The notes below the pieces were generated by a model that worked only from the letters and a program-made list of their open reading frames with translations, was not told where the DNA came from and made no database searches. A DNA stretch of 64,000 nt from a bacterium (GTDB taxonomy: Bacteria > Vulcanimicrobiota > Xenobia > Xenobiales > JADMJV01): assembly GCA_030149525.1 (NCBI GenBank), contig JASBRJ010000247.1, forward strand, positions 1-64,000, written 5' to 3'. Shown here piece by piece: positions 16,702 to 25,244 of the stretch (position 1 is its first letter; every line of letters begins with the position of its first letter). A program made the translations under genes and the position numbers.

Positions 16702-17952
16702 ATGAGTGTTGGCAAAAGCGGGGGAAGCACCGGAGCATCAGCCGGAGCAAGCGCATCAGCATCGAGAAGTGGAGGCTCTAAAGGAGCTTCCACTTCGGCC
16801 AGTGGCAAAGGAGCCGCTACAGCCGGGAAGAGTGCCGAGGGATCGGCAAGTGTGGGTAAAGACACCACCGGCGCGGGAGCAACGAGCCAAAAAGACAACG
16901 TGAGCATCAGCAAGGAGGGCGCCGCCAAGGGAGCCGATGCGGATGCCAAAGCCGGCGTTAACTTCGATGCCTGGGGCGACGACGACGCCAAGGCGGCCCG
17001 TAAGGATGCCGATGCAGACCAGACCGCCGATAAGGCTGAGAAGAAAGGCGACGCCGATCTTGCCGCAGGCTTGGGCGACAAAACACTTCGCAGCGGAATG
17101 CACGACGAATCGGTTCGCTCCTTGCAGGCGGCTCTCAACGACAAGCTTGGCAAGGAGTTGAAGACCGATGGAAAGTTTGGGCCCAACACCAAGGAAGCTG
17201 TCAAAGAATTTCAGCGCCAGAACGGGCTTACGCCCGACGGAATAGTAGGTCCTAAGACCCGCGAAGCCTTGACGGGAATGAATCCCGACCAGGCGAAGAA
17301 AGACGAGGCCAAGGCCGAAGTCGACCTGCCCGAGAATGTCCCCACGCCCACCCCTCGTCCCGACCGTCCGGAGGACAAAAAGGCAGCCGTACCCGGTGAT
17401 CTCTCTTTCGGTCAGAAGTTGAGCACCGATCAAAAGCAGGCTATCGGTCGGATGGTGAGCGATCTCAAGGCCAAAGGCTTCGACGTGAAAGCCGACGACA
17501 TCGTGAATTTCATGGCCGTGGAGACGGCGGGAACTTTCAGCCCCTCCATTCGGTCGGGCGGTAAGAAGAATGGAGCGGTGGGTCTAGCCCAGTTCACCCA
17601 AATTGCGGTGGATGATATGAACCGGTTCCGCAAAGCGGGCGATAAGCTCACCAAGACCAAAATCGGCAATATGAGTTTCACCGAGCAGTCGAAAGTGGTG
17701 ACCGAATATTTGAGCACCGCCCTTGGTCGTAAAAACATGCAAGGTAAAAATATTTCGGCCTCAGACCTTTACGCTGCCGTTTTTTCACCGGCCGCCATCG
17801 GGAAGTCGGCCAACGCTACCATCTACAGCGGCGGCAGGAACTACCGGGCGAACCGTTCCCTCGATACCAATAAGGATGGACGTATTACCAAGGCCGAGCT
17901 GACGGCTCGTTTGAACGAATGGGTCGCTAGAGGCAACCAGCTTCGAGGTTAG
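16702..17952 (+). CDS. Peptidoglycan hydrolase: disordered N-terminus, PG-binding and lysozyme-like domains, EF-hand
   Basis: 416 residues from an ATG with AGGAG 10 nt upstream. Residues 1-125 are a Gly/Ala/Ser/Lys/Asp-rich disordered region. A PG_binding_1 domain (129-193) shows LRSGMHDESVRSLQAAL and TPDGIVGPKTREAL. A Pro-rich linker follows. A lysozyme/transglycosylase-like domain (about 235-380) has a probable catalytic Glu274 in AVETAG and the GAVGLAQFT motif (291-299). A single canonical EF-hand, D388-E399, lies at the end. No Sec or Tat signal is present, so export would need another route or cell lysis. It lies between the binding protein/MazG pair and the two permeases. Confidence 0.82.
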   Translation: MSVGKSGGSTGASAGASASASRSGGSKGASTSASGKGAATAGKSAEGSASVGKDTTGAGATSQKDNVSISKEGAAKGADADAKAGVNFDAWGDDDAKAARKDADADQTADKAEKKGDADLAAGLGDKTLRSGMHDESVRSLQAALNDKLGKELKTDGKFGPNTKEAVKEFQRQNGLTPDGIVGPKTREALTGMNPDQAKKDEAKAEVDLPENVPTPTPRPDRPEDKKAAVPGDLSFGQKLSTDQKQAIGRMVSDLKAKGFDVKADDIVNFMAVETAGTFSPSIRSGGKKNGAVGLAQFTQIAVDDMNRFRKAGDKLTKTKIGNMSFTEQSKVVTEYLSTALGRKNMQGKNISASDLYAAVFSPAAIGKSANATIYSGGRNYRANRSLDTNKDGRITKAELTARLNEWVARGNQLRG

Positions 17953-17974
17953 AAGGATTTTCAATTTTTTGAAG

Positions 17975-17980
17975 TAATCT
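17975..17980 (+). promoter_or_regulatory. Candidate -10 for a leaderless permease transcript
   Basis: TAATCT, exactly six bases (CAATTT), then the GTG start of the permease. No Shine-Dalgarno sequence is present. Confidence 0.4.
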
Positions 17981-17986
17981 CAATTT

Positions 17987-18880
17987 GTGAATCGTAGCCC
18001 TCTGACGGCCTGGTTATTCTTAGGACCGGCACTCCTGATTCTGGGAGTGTTTACGTTTTATCCCATTTTTTGTGGGATCGGGCTTGCTTTCACCGAGTTT
18101 TCTCTCCTCAGACATACTGCCGACGGCCATCTGGTGGCGCCCAAACTGGTCTGGTTCGATAACTTTCGTCGCCTTCTGGTCGACCCGTATTTCTGGAAGG
18201 CGTTAGGGAACTCTCTCACCTACTTGGTAGTGGTTCCCTTTATCCAACTAGCCGCGATTTTTCTCGCTGTTCTTGTGGATCAGCCTTTTCGAGGGCGGAA
18301 TTTTTTCCGCACGGCTTTTTATATTCCGGTCATCACATCGGTCGTTGTTATCGGTATCACCTGGCGCTGGGTCTTTCGGTCCGACGGTTTAGCCAATTTC
18401 CTCCTCGGGCTGGTGGGATTGGGCCCTATACCGTTTCTGACCGACCCCAGATTTGCGTTGTTTTCCATCATGTTCGTCACCCTTTGGCAGGGTCTGGGGT
18501 ACTACATGATTCTTTATCTTGCGGGCTTACAGACCATTAACCCGGAGTTAGAGGAGGCGGCTCGATTGGACGGAGCGGGACCTTGGGAAATCTTTTGGCA
18601 CATCACCATTCCCATGCTCAAACCCACGGTGGCCCTGTGCTCCATCATCAGCTGTATTTCGGCTCTGAAGGTGTTCGGGGAGATTTTCGTGATGACACCT
18701 CAAGGCGGTCCCAGTCAGAGCACTCTGACCATGGTCTACTACATCTACCTTAAAGCCTTTGAAGATTTTGATATGGGCTACTCCGCCGCCATCGCTCTGG
18801 TGCTGGCGGGCGTGGTGGGAATCATCAGCTGGATCAATGTGCGCTACTTCAAGGACGGTGGGCTCAATAGTTATGGATGA
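17987..18880 (+). CDS. Sugar ABC transporter permease (MalF/UgpA type)
   Basis: 297 residues, six membrane segments. The cytoplasmic EAA loop reads EEAARLDGAGPWEIFWHITIP, the coupling-helix sequence that contacts the ATPase. The N-terminus PLTAWLFLGPALLILGVF is typical of UgpA/MalF-like permeases. The GTG start lies six bases behind TAATCT. Its last 8 bp overlap the second permease gene. It works with the lipoprotein encoded at 14.9 kb. No ATPase gene is present in the window, so a shared MsmK/UgpC-type ATPase elsewhere is expected. Confidence 0.92.
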   Translation: MNRSPLTAWLFLGPALLILGVFTFYPIFCGIGLAFTEFSLLRHTADGHLVAPKLVWFDNFRRLLVDPYFWKALGNSLTYLVVVPFIQLAAIFLAVLVDQPFRGRNFFRTAFYIPVITSVVVIGITWRWVFRSDGLANFLLGLVGLGPIPFLTDPRFALFSIMFVTLWQGLGYYMILYLAGLQTINPELEEAARLDGAGPWEIFWHITIPMLKPTVALCSIISCISALKVFGEIFVMTPQGGPSQSTLTMVYYIYLKAFEDFDMGYSAAIALVLAGVVGIISWINVRYFKDGGLNSYG

Positions 18881-19715
18881 TTCTCATTCCAAGGGCCCGG
18901 ACTTCTACGCGGCGTTCCGCTGGGTGGTCCTCGTCGGGACCGCCTTTCTTTGCTTAGGGCCTTTTCTATTCATGCTCTCCACCTCGTTCGAAGGGGGAGA
19001 TGTTTTTAAGCTGGAGACTCCTCTGGACTTGCTCCCGAATCAATTCAGCGTCAGCGCTTATTTTGAGGTTTTCGAGAAGCTTCCGGAGCTGCCGAGTTTT
19101 TTTCTCAACACTGCTTTTCTTTGTGTCTTCGGAGTTTTGTTGGAAGTGGCGTTCGCCACCCTCGCTGCCTACCCGCTGGCGCGCATGGAGTTCAGGGGAA
19201 AAGGCTTAATTATGGGAGGACTCTTGGCCACGATGATGTTGCCCACTCAGGCCAATATTATCGTCAACTTTGTCACCATCCGACAACTGGGGCTTTACGA
19301 CACCCTCACCGCTGTTCTTCTGCCTTCAGCGGTGAGTGTTTTTGGCATCTTTCTTATGCGCCAGGCTTTTCTCGTGGTGCCCAAGGACCTAGAGGACGCT
19401 GCCAGGATGGACGGGGCAGGGGAGTGGTTCATCTTTCGGCAGATTATGGTGCCTCTCACCAAGCCATCTCTGGGGACTCTTGCTCTCTTTAGCTTTGTAG
19501 CGCATTGGAACAGCTTTATGTGGCCTCTGGTCATTCTTCAGGACCGAGCCAAGTATCCCCTCAGTGTCGGTCTGGCCTATATGGCCAACGCTTTTGATAG
19601 TAACTTTAAGTTGGTGGCGGCAGGGTCGGTGCTTGCCATGATTCCCATTCTCGCTCTCTTCTTGGTTCTTCAGAAGCAGTTCATCCGGGGCATCACCGCC
19701 GGGGCTGTGAAATAG
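18873..19715 (+). CDS. Sugar ABC transporter permease (MalG/UgpE type)
   Basis: 280 residues, six membrane segments, EAA loop with EDAARMDGAGEWFIFRQI at about 185. The start is the ATG that overlaps the previous permease by 8 bp, the usual arrangement for this pair. It forms a heterodimer with the first permease in the inner membrane. Its 3' end overlaps the convergent cyclophilin gene by 23 bp, with no terminator visible. Confidence 0.92.
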   Translation: MDDSHSKGPDFYAAFRWVVLVGTAFLCLGPFLFMLSTSFEGGDVFKLETPLDLLPNQFSVSAYFEVFEKLPELPSFFLNTAFLCVFGVLLEVAFATLAAYPLARMEFRGKGLIMGGLLATMMLPTQANIIVNFVTIRQLGLYDTLTAVLLPSAVSVFGIFLMRQAFLVVPKDLEDAARMDGAGEWFIFRQIMVPLTKPSLGTLALFSFVAHWNSFMWPLVILQDRAKYPLSVGLAYMANAFDSNFKLVAAGSVLAMIPILALFLVLQKQFIRGITAGAVK

Positions 19716-20520
19716 CCTGGTTAAGCGTGTGGGCGCTGATAATCATAGTTGGCTTCTCGGTTAAAGAGTCGAGATAGCTAGGGTCGCTCCAAAGCCTTTG
19801 TTGGTCGAGTCCGCCGCTGGAGTCGCCCACCGGCTGAAATTTTTCCACTGTTTCCATTCCCTCGATCAGACCGAACACCGTAAAGTTCAAACCTGGGTCG
19901 GCCAATCGATTGTTATTGACGTAATTGATAAAAACTTGAGTGGAGTTGGTGTTGGGACCGGCTTTGGCGAAAGCGATGGTCCCCGGGAGGTGCTGAAAGA
20001 GTGCAGGGTCGTCGTCGAAGGTTCTCTCTTTCCAAGTGGGCATGTTGGGATTGACACCAAACTGAGCTACGAATCCCGGGACGACGCGAGAGACGGCCGT
20101 GTTATTGTAGAAGCCTATGTCCACAAGTTCTAGAAATCTCTGAGCCGCGTTCGGGGCTGCTTGAGGATACACGCGGACGACAAAGTCACCGGCGGTGGTG
20201 ATGAATCTCACTCGGTGTTCCTCGGTGAGTTCAGGTGTTTCTTTTCCCTCCAGGGGAACCAGTTCGCTGGATACCGGTTCAGCTGTTGCTCTAGGAGAAG
20301 GGAGCAAGGGTTTTTGAGGCGTGGACGGGGTCGTCGGCGTCGGCGTCGGCGTGCCTCGGACGGGCGTTCGCTCGCCGGTGGGAGTGGACGAATGCTTGAC
20401 GGCAACTGAGAGAGTCACAGCCACCAGCACCACAACGATGATCAACTCCAACGACCGGTTCTGTTTCATTTTGAAGTTTTGTCTCGCAGGTATCCAGGCT
20501 TCCTTCCGGAGCTTTGACAA
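19693..20520 (-). CDS. Membrane-anchored cyclophilin-type peptidyl-prolyl isomerase
   Basis: 275 residues. A single membrane anchor (about 25-43) is followed by a Thr/Pro-rich linker of about 45 residues and a bacterial cyclophilin domain (about 102-270) with VSRVVPGFVAQFG, GTIAFAKAGPNTNSTQVFIN and FTVFGLIEGMETV. Several residues of the human active site are retained in bacterial form. It catalyses X-Pro isomerisation in folding outer-compartment proteins. TTG is chosen because GGGAG lies 5 nt upstream; an ATG 17 codons later has no ribosome-binding site. Confidence 0.9.
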   Translation of the reverse strand: MSKLRKEAWIPARQNFKMKQNRSLELIIVVVLVAVTLSVAVKHSSTPTGERTPVRGTPTPTPTTPSTPQKPLLPSPRATAEPVSSELVPLEGKETPELTEEHRVRFITTAGDFVVRVYPQAAPNAAQRFLELVDIGFYNNTAVSRVVPGFVAQFGVNPNMPTWKERTFDDDPALFQHLPGTIAFAKAGPNTNSTQVFINYVNNNRLADPGLNFTVFGLIEGMETVEKFQPVGDSSGGLDQQRLWSDPSYLDSLTEKPTMIISAHTLNQAISQPRR

Positions 20521-20578
20521 ATCATCTCCCTGGATTTCGGCAGTTTAGAGAGAGTTTCCCAGCCCGGTTTGTCGACAT

Positions 20579-21997
20579 TTAATCGGCAGGCAGCGTGGGG
20601 GCCTTATCCAGCTTGGAGAAGACCATCTCGTCCACACATCCACCTACCACAGCGTCACCCCAGACGTTAATTGCGGTTCGGCAGCGATCCAGGAACCAGT
20701 CGATGGAGAGAAGCAGGCCCACGCCTTCGGTGGGAAGACCCGCGGCGTTGAGAACAATCAGCATGGTTACCAGACCGGCTTCGGGGATTCCCGCTGCACC
20801 GATGGCAGCGAGAGTAGCCGTCACGAAGACCACGAGTTGTCCCCCGAAGTCCAGTTGAATGCCGTAGGCCTGAGCGATAAAGATAGCAGCCACCGACTCG
20901 TAGAGGGCCGTTCCGTTCATGTTAACCGTGGCACCCAGAGGGAGGACGAAGGCAGTCGCCTCAGGGGAAACGCCGGCCTCTTCACTGCACTCCATGGTGA
21001 GAGGCAAAGTGGCCGAAGAGGAGGCGGTGGAAAACGCTGTGGTGAGCGCTTTGAAGAGGGTGCGGAAGAAATGAATCGGGTTTCTTCGGGCCAGCAAGGC
21101 GTAGATGCCCGCCAGCAAGACAGCGTGGAACAGTAGGGCCAGGATGACGCAAAGGGAGTAGTTGCCCAGTTTGGCGATCTCCCCGAAGAAGGCGGTTCCC
21201 CCTCCCGCCTTACCCAAGCGGGCAGCGATGAGAGCGAAGATGCCGATGGGGGCCGTGTACATAATGAGATTGACCATGCTCATCATGGCTTCCGCCACTC
21301 CGTCAAAGAAGTCGAGGACGATTTGCCCCTTGGCCCCGAGGGTGGTAAGGACTCCACCAAACAAAAGACTGAAAAAGATCAGCGGTAGGATATCGGTGTG
21401 GGCCGCCGACTCGATAATGTTCTCGGCCACCATCATCCGAAGCACCTTAGCGATCACGCCGACCAGAGACTTTTCTCCCTCTTTCGTCGCCTCTTCAGCT
21501 TCTTTCTGAGAATGAACTTTGGCTACGACCTTGCGAACCGGTTGACCGTCTTCAGTGTAGTAGTGTTGCTCTTTGTCGAGAACGATGTAGGTCGACTCTT
21601 GCTGGATGATGAGCCGCTTAGGCGGTGCTTGACCGGCCCCCTCCACGGCAACTCCAACCCCCGGTTTGAGCAAGTTGACGAAGATGACTCCGATAAATAC
21701 GGCAAGCGCAGTTGTGGCAGCGTAAAGACCTACTGTTAACAGACCTGGTTTCCCGAGTTTGCGGACATCACCGAGACTGGCGATACCGGAGATCATGGAA
21801 CTCACGACCAGTGGCACAATGAGCATCTTGAGAGCGTTCAGGAAGAGTTCCCCCAGAAATTCAAGGCCCTCGGCTTGCTCCGGCATGAAGGCCCCGAAAA
21901 GGCCTCCCAGCAGCACCCCTGCAATGATGGCCGGCAGAAGCCACTTGGCTCCATGTCCGCTACTGGTATCTTCTAAGGGGGGGGTGCTGTCTGTCAT
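20579..21997 (-). CDS. Dicarboxylate/amino acid:cation symporter (DAACS, GltP/DctA-like)
   Basis: 472 residues with the elevator-fold landmarks: the serine-rich hairpin SSSATLP, the unwound helix motif NMNGTALYE (N-M-D-G-T in many homologues), and the GAAGIPEAG hairpin. It imports acidic amino acids or C4-dicarboxylates with Na+ or H+. A polar segment of about 60 residues after helix 3 (starting around PPKRLIIQQ) is longer than in E. coli GltP. A run of eight C in codons 5-7 could slip. Its promoter is not obvious. Confidence 0.92.
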   Translation of the reverse strand: MTDSTPPLEDTSSGHGAKWLLPAIIAGVLLGGLFGAFMPEQAEGLEFLGELFLNALKMLIVPLVVSSMISGIASLGDVRKLGKPGLLTVGLYAATTALAVFIGVIFVNLLKPGVGVAVEGAGQAPPKRLIIQQESTYIVLDKEQHYYTEDGQPVRKVVAKVHSQKEAEEATKEGEKSLVGVIAKVLRMMVAENIIESAAHTDILPLIFFSLLFGGVLTTLGAKGQIVLDFFDGVAEAMMSMVNLIMYTAPIGIFALIAARLGKAGGGTAFFGEIAKLGNYSLCVILALLFHAVLLAGIYALLARRNPIHFFRTLFKALTTAFSTASSSATLPLTMECSEEAGVSPEATAFVLPLGATVNMNGTALYESVAAIFIAQAYGIQLDFGGQLVVFVTATLAAIGAAGIPEAGLVTMLIVLNAAGLPTEGVGLLLSIDWFLDRCRTAINVWGDAVVGGCVDEMVFSKLDKAPTLPAD

Positions 21998-22052
21998 GGG
22001 CGCCGCTTTCTACGACTACGGGACGACGACCTTCGCTGAAGCGGTTACACGC

Positions 22053-22085
22053 AAAAGACGCCCCTTTTGAAGAGGAGCGTCTTTT
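22053..22085 (-). terminator. Intrinsic terminator after the TerB-like gene
   Basis: AAAAGACGC / GCGTCTTTT 9-bp inverted repeat with a 15-nt loop. It is followed by T-rich sequence on both strands, so it may also stop transcription from the other side. Confidence 0.65.
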
Positions 22086-22122
22086 CGGGTCTATGTGACT
22101 AACTCAGCAGCCGCCTATAGGA

Positions 22123-22482
22123 TTAGGCTGAAACGGGTGGCATCTCGACGCCCAAACCGCGGGCGACGGCTTGGAGTTCCTGTTTCTCAACATCTACCAC
22201 CCGGTCGTCGGCGCTGGCTAAAGCGGCCAAGTACTCCATAATTTTATGCTTGTCGTCGTCGGATAATAGGCCCTTCATGGTGGAGGCCAGTTGAACGGCC
22301 GACGGCAACTCGTCGATTCCGTCAAGAAGAGTTTCAAAAATGAGCGTGTTGAAACCGGGGAGCATCTCAGAACCCAGGTCGTTGGCAACTTTCTTTTCTC
22401 TTTCTTCGATGACACCGTCGGCGGCAACCAGTGAGGCGGCTAGTGCAGCGGCAACTGTAGGTAAATCGGCTTGTAAATCCAT
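22123..22482 (-). CDS. TerB-like (tellurite-resistance/DjlA N-terminal fold) protein
   Basis: 119 residues. Two copies of the acidic TerB motif are visible: VAADGVIEEREKK near residue 20 and LASADDRVVDVEKQEL near residue 95, as expected for the seven-helix TerB fold that binds divalent metal through acidic residues. It is cytoplasmic. The start is the ATG with GGAGG 9 nt upstream; the longer frame upstream has no coding character. The gene is monocistronic with its own terminator. A stress or membrane-associated role is inferred from the family only. Confidence 0.8.
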   Translation of the reverse strand: MDLQADLPTVAAALAASLVAADGVIEEREKKVANDLGSEMLPGFNTLIFETLLDGIDELPSAVQLASTMKGLLSDDDKHKIMEYLAALASADDRVVDVEKQELQAVARGLGVEMPPVSA

Positions 22483-22655
22483 CGTTTCATCCCTCCGGAC
22501 CAATAAATTCTGGCCTAAAGGTTGGCCGTTTTGAGCAGACTCACCTTGCGAACACATTTTCGTGGTTCCGCCCTTCACCTAGTTTTCGTAGCAGGAGAAA
22601 AATTTTCCTTTAGAGAACAAGGCTGTATCAAGATTTTCTTAAAGAGGGTAGGGTC

Positions 22656-23060
22656 GTGAAAAAGATTTCATTTAAAAGCTTCGTATTCATTTGTATTGTC
22701 GGCATTCTAGCGTTGACTGGTTGTAGCACGGATATGGCTCCAGAGAACGCGCAAGTCATCAAGATTGAAGTCAAGAAAGGGAATGGGAAAGCAAGCGGTA
22801 TGATCAAGGCTGCGTCGCCCGGAACAGCTGGAATTTCTTCCAAGCGTTTCGAATTCGATATCCCAGGGTCGGTTGAAGTGAAGGGCGGACCGTCGGAATA
22901 TACTATTCAATTCGACTCCTCCAGCAAAGAGATGCGTCAGAGTACGGAAGTCTCTCTGGACGGAAGAGTTCTTCAGAAGGGCAAGGACATGGTGTGGGAG
23001 GATGATAAAGGCCCCCGCATCACCTTCATGACCGAAGGCAAGAAGACCGACGAAAAATAA
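22656..23060 (+). CDS. Small predicted lipoprotein of unknown function
   Basis: 134 residues. It has a clear type II signal peptide with L-T-G-C at about 20-23, then a beta-rich, Lys/Glu-rich domain (about 35-125) without a recognised family. The GTG start has AAGAGGG upstream at normal spacing. It is divergent from the TerB-like gene and convergent with the hydrolase, 5 bp away. It is an envelope-anchored protein of unknown role. Confidence 0.75.
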   Translation: MKKISFKSFVFICIVGILALTGCSTDMAPENAQVIKIEVKKGNGKASGMIKAASPGTAGISSKRFEFDIPGSVEVKGGPSEYTIQFDSSSKEMRQSTEVSLDGRVLQKGKDMVWEDDKGPRITFMTEGKKTDEK

Positions 23061-23065
23061 CTTCC

Positions 23066-23908
23066 CTACAGCTCTAAAAATTGGCGAAGGCGAGTGAAAT
23101 ACTCGTCTTTTGCTATTTTACGGAGGTCGTTGTGGGTGGCGCCTTGTACCAGCCATAGCTTTGAATTGGGAATAGCCTTATGGAGTTGTTGGCTCATGCG
23201 AGAGGGGATGGTTTTGTCTTGAGTGCCGTGAAAAATGAAGGTGGGGCCCTGGTAGCCAACGAGACGGCTCAGGCTGTCGAAGGCGTTAATGGCCTCGGCG
23301 CCTCTCTCACCGTGAGAAAAGCGAGCCACCTCCTTTGCGGAGGTGAAAGTGGACTCGAGAATGAGGCCGTCGGCTGGACGTTGAGTTGCCACGTATGAAG
23401 CTACGCCGCCGCCTAAAGAGCGTCCATAGAGAACAATTTTATTATTCGGTGAGAGCTCTTTGACCTTATCAAAAGCGGCCAGGCCGTCCAGGTAGAGTCC
23501 CTCTTCCGAGGGGTCTCCCTGGCTGTCTCCAAATCCTCGGTAGTCGATGGCCAGGACTTCTGTCCCGAGTTTCCTAAAGGCCTGAAACTGGCCGGCGAGG
23601 GCGGTAAGGTTTCCTCCGTTACCATGGAAATAGAGCAGGGTTGTGCTCGCGGCTTCGTTAGGGAGATACCACGCTTTGAGAGTGAGGCCGTCGTCTGTTA
23701 GAATGTCGAGCGTTTCCACGCCCGAAGGTCGAGAGGCGTAGGCTTTTTTATTCGGGTAGTAGAGTACACGGCGTTCCAGGAGCGTGTCTGGGGCGACAGT
23801 GTTTGGAATTTGCGGTGTTGGAGTTGGGGTGGGCGCTTTCTTCGCTGCCTGATTGCAGCCTGTAAAAAGGACGACCGCGACGAGAGCTTGGAACCAGCGA
23901 GTTATCAT
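23066..23908 (-). CDS. Alpha/beta-hydrolase lipoprotein (BEM46-like)
   Basis: 280 residues. The lipoprotein signal ends at L-F-T-G-C (Cys18), then a Pro/Thr linker and an alpha/beta hydrolase. The oxyanion H-G motif is in LLYFHGNGGN, the nucleophile elbow is GRSLGG, an acid is likely in the GTQDKTIP loop, and the catalytic His is in GATHNDL. It is related to the bacterial BEM46/abhydrolase-13 group; the substrate is probably an ester or acyl compound. ATG is chosen over an upstream TTG because the signal peptide then has normal length; TAAAGT lies 7 nt before it. Confidence 0.88.
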   Translation of the reverse strand: MITRWFQALVAVVLFTGCNQAAKKAPTPTPTPQIPNTVAPDTLLERRVLYYPNKKAYASRPSGVETLDILTDDGLTLKAWYLPNEAASTTLLYFHGNGGNLTALAGQFQAFRKLGTEVLAIDYRGFGDSQGDPSEEGLYLDGLAAFDKVKELSPNNKIVLYGRSLGGGVASYVATQRPADGLILESTFTSAKEVARFSHGERGAEAINAFDSLSRLVGYQGPTFIFHGTQDKTIPSRMSQQLHKAIPNSKLWLVQGATHNDLRKIAKDEYFTRLRQFLEL

Positions 23909-23995
23909 ATTGTCCACTTTACTACAAAAACACAACGGATGGTCGGAGTGGACGCTCTCCTTCCATCCGTGCCCCGAGATGCCCGGGTTCCGCCG

Positions 23996-25072
23996 TTATT
24001 CGGATGAACCGGACTGGTACTTGTGCAAGGTAAACGCTCTTTTACCGGCCAGTACGTCCTCCAGGAAAGCGACCGGGAGTCCCTCCTTAAACTTTCCTTG
24101 AGGGAGTCCCATGGCTTTGGCCTTGTCACGGACCATGGTCATGGTGTCTTTGAAGGCGTTTGTATCCTCAAGGCTTATGCTCGGCATGCTCCGCGCGCTT
24201 TGCAAGCCTTGCTGAAAATTGACTCCGCCTGTTGTCTCCATTCCCATTTCCTTGAAGCCTTGGTTCAGTTGGCCCAGGGCCTGGTTGCGGGCGGTCTGCA
24301 TGTGCTTTGGATCGTTGAGGGCTTCCAGGCGTTTTTTGTTTCCGATTTTGGAGACCAGGGGAGCGTTGGGGAACAAAGCTTTTCGAAGGGGGCCACGGTT
24401 GTTCTTGGCTTCCTGGATTTTGGCACCGGCTATACTGTTGACGGTCTTGTTCTTCTCGGCCGTGAGAGCCGCGTCCATCTGGCCAATGATGTTTTGCCGA
24501 TCTTCAGGAGTCAGGATTCCGTCTTTGCCGGCCATCTTTTTTAATGCGGCCAGACCCTGCTCGGCCCGTTCACGCTCTTTCTTTTCGAAGTCGAATTTCT
24601 GCGTGGCTCCCTGAATCATCTTCGCTCCTTCACCGGAGAAGAGCTTGGAAACTCCGTCGCTCAGGTTGCCCAGTGAGAAGGCTCCTTTATCAGGCTGTTT
24701 TTCATCGGCCGGGTTTGGAGCGGGTTGGCTTTTCTCAGCCTTTTCGGTTCCCCCGAACATATTACTAAATAAGCTCTCCGCTTTTTGTTTTGCGGCTGAC
24801 TCTTCGGAGGGTTTGGATGCCCCGGCCGTTCCAGATCTTACTCCTTGGTCTGCTTGAGATACGGGCTTTGTGGTGGACTGACTTTGGCCACTTTGCCGGG
24901 TCTGACTGGATTGACTGGTCTGAGTGACACTCGAAGCTCTATGGGAGTTGCTTGTTTGCGTTTGCCGACGACTCGTTGATTGTTGTCGAGTGCGAGATGA
25001 TTGACTTCTCGAACTTGTTCGCCTTCCCCTAAAAAGTCGACTTCCTGCTCCACTTTGCCTCAATCTTCCCAT
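23996..25072 (-). CDS. Ser/Gln/Thr/Arg-rich disordered protein with helical C-terminal half
   Basis: 358 residues and no recognised family. Residues 1-100 are almost entirely Ser, Gln, Thr and Arg with many short repeats. A polar linker follows, then a predicted helical, mixed-charge domain from about 150 to the end. No signal peptide. The ATG has GGAG 8 nt upstream; a GTG two codons earlier is too close to the SD. Codon usage is similar to its neighbours. Its polar N-terminus resembles in style those of the nearby SecA-like, barrel and peptidoglycan-hydrolase proteins. Function unknown. Confidence 0.7.
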   Translation of the reverse strand: MGRLRQSGAGSRLFRGRRTSSRSQSSRTRQQSTSRRQTQTSNSHRASSVTQTSQSSQTRQSGQSQSTTKPVSQADQGVRSGTAGASKPSEESAAKQKAESLFSNMFGGTEKAEKSQPAPNPADEKQPDKGAFSLGNLSDGVSKLFSGEGAKMIQGATQKFDFEKKERERAEQGLAALKKMAGKDGILTPEDRQNIIGQMDAALTAEKNKTVNSIAGAKIQEAKNNRGPLRKALFPNAPLVSKIGNKKRLEALNDPKHMQTARNQALGQLNQGFKEMGMETTGGVNFQQGLQSARSMPSISLEDTNAFKDTMTMVRDKAKAMGLPQGKFKEGLPVAFLEDVLAGKRAFTLHKYQSGSSE

Positions 25073-25244
25073 ACACACTTCTCCGTTTCGATATCTTCTC
25101 GCCTATAGTGTGCGCCCGAAGGAAGCCGTTGGGAAGAGCCGTTTTGTTAAATGTAAAGGGAGGGAGGTTGAGATTTCGAGAACGAAAAAAACTGAAAATT
25201 TCATACTCAACACTCAGTTGAGTGCAAAAGTTCACAAGAAGGTA

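Noticed and set aside
16702-17952. Prophage endolysin
   Set aside because: PG hydrolase alone without holin, tail or integrase genes; base composition and neighbours look chromosomal.
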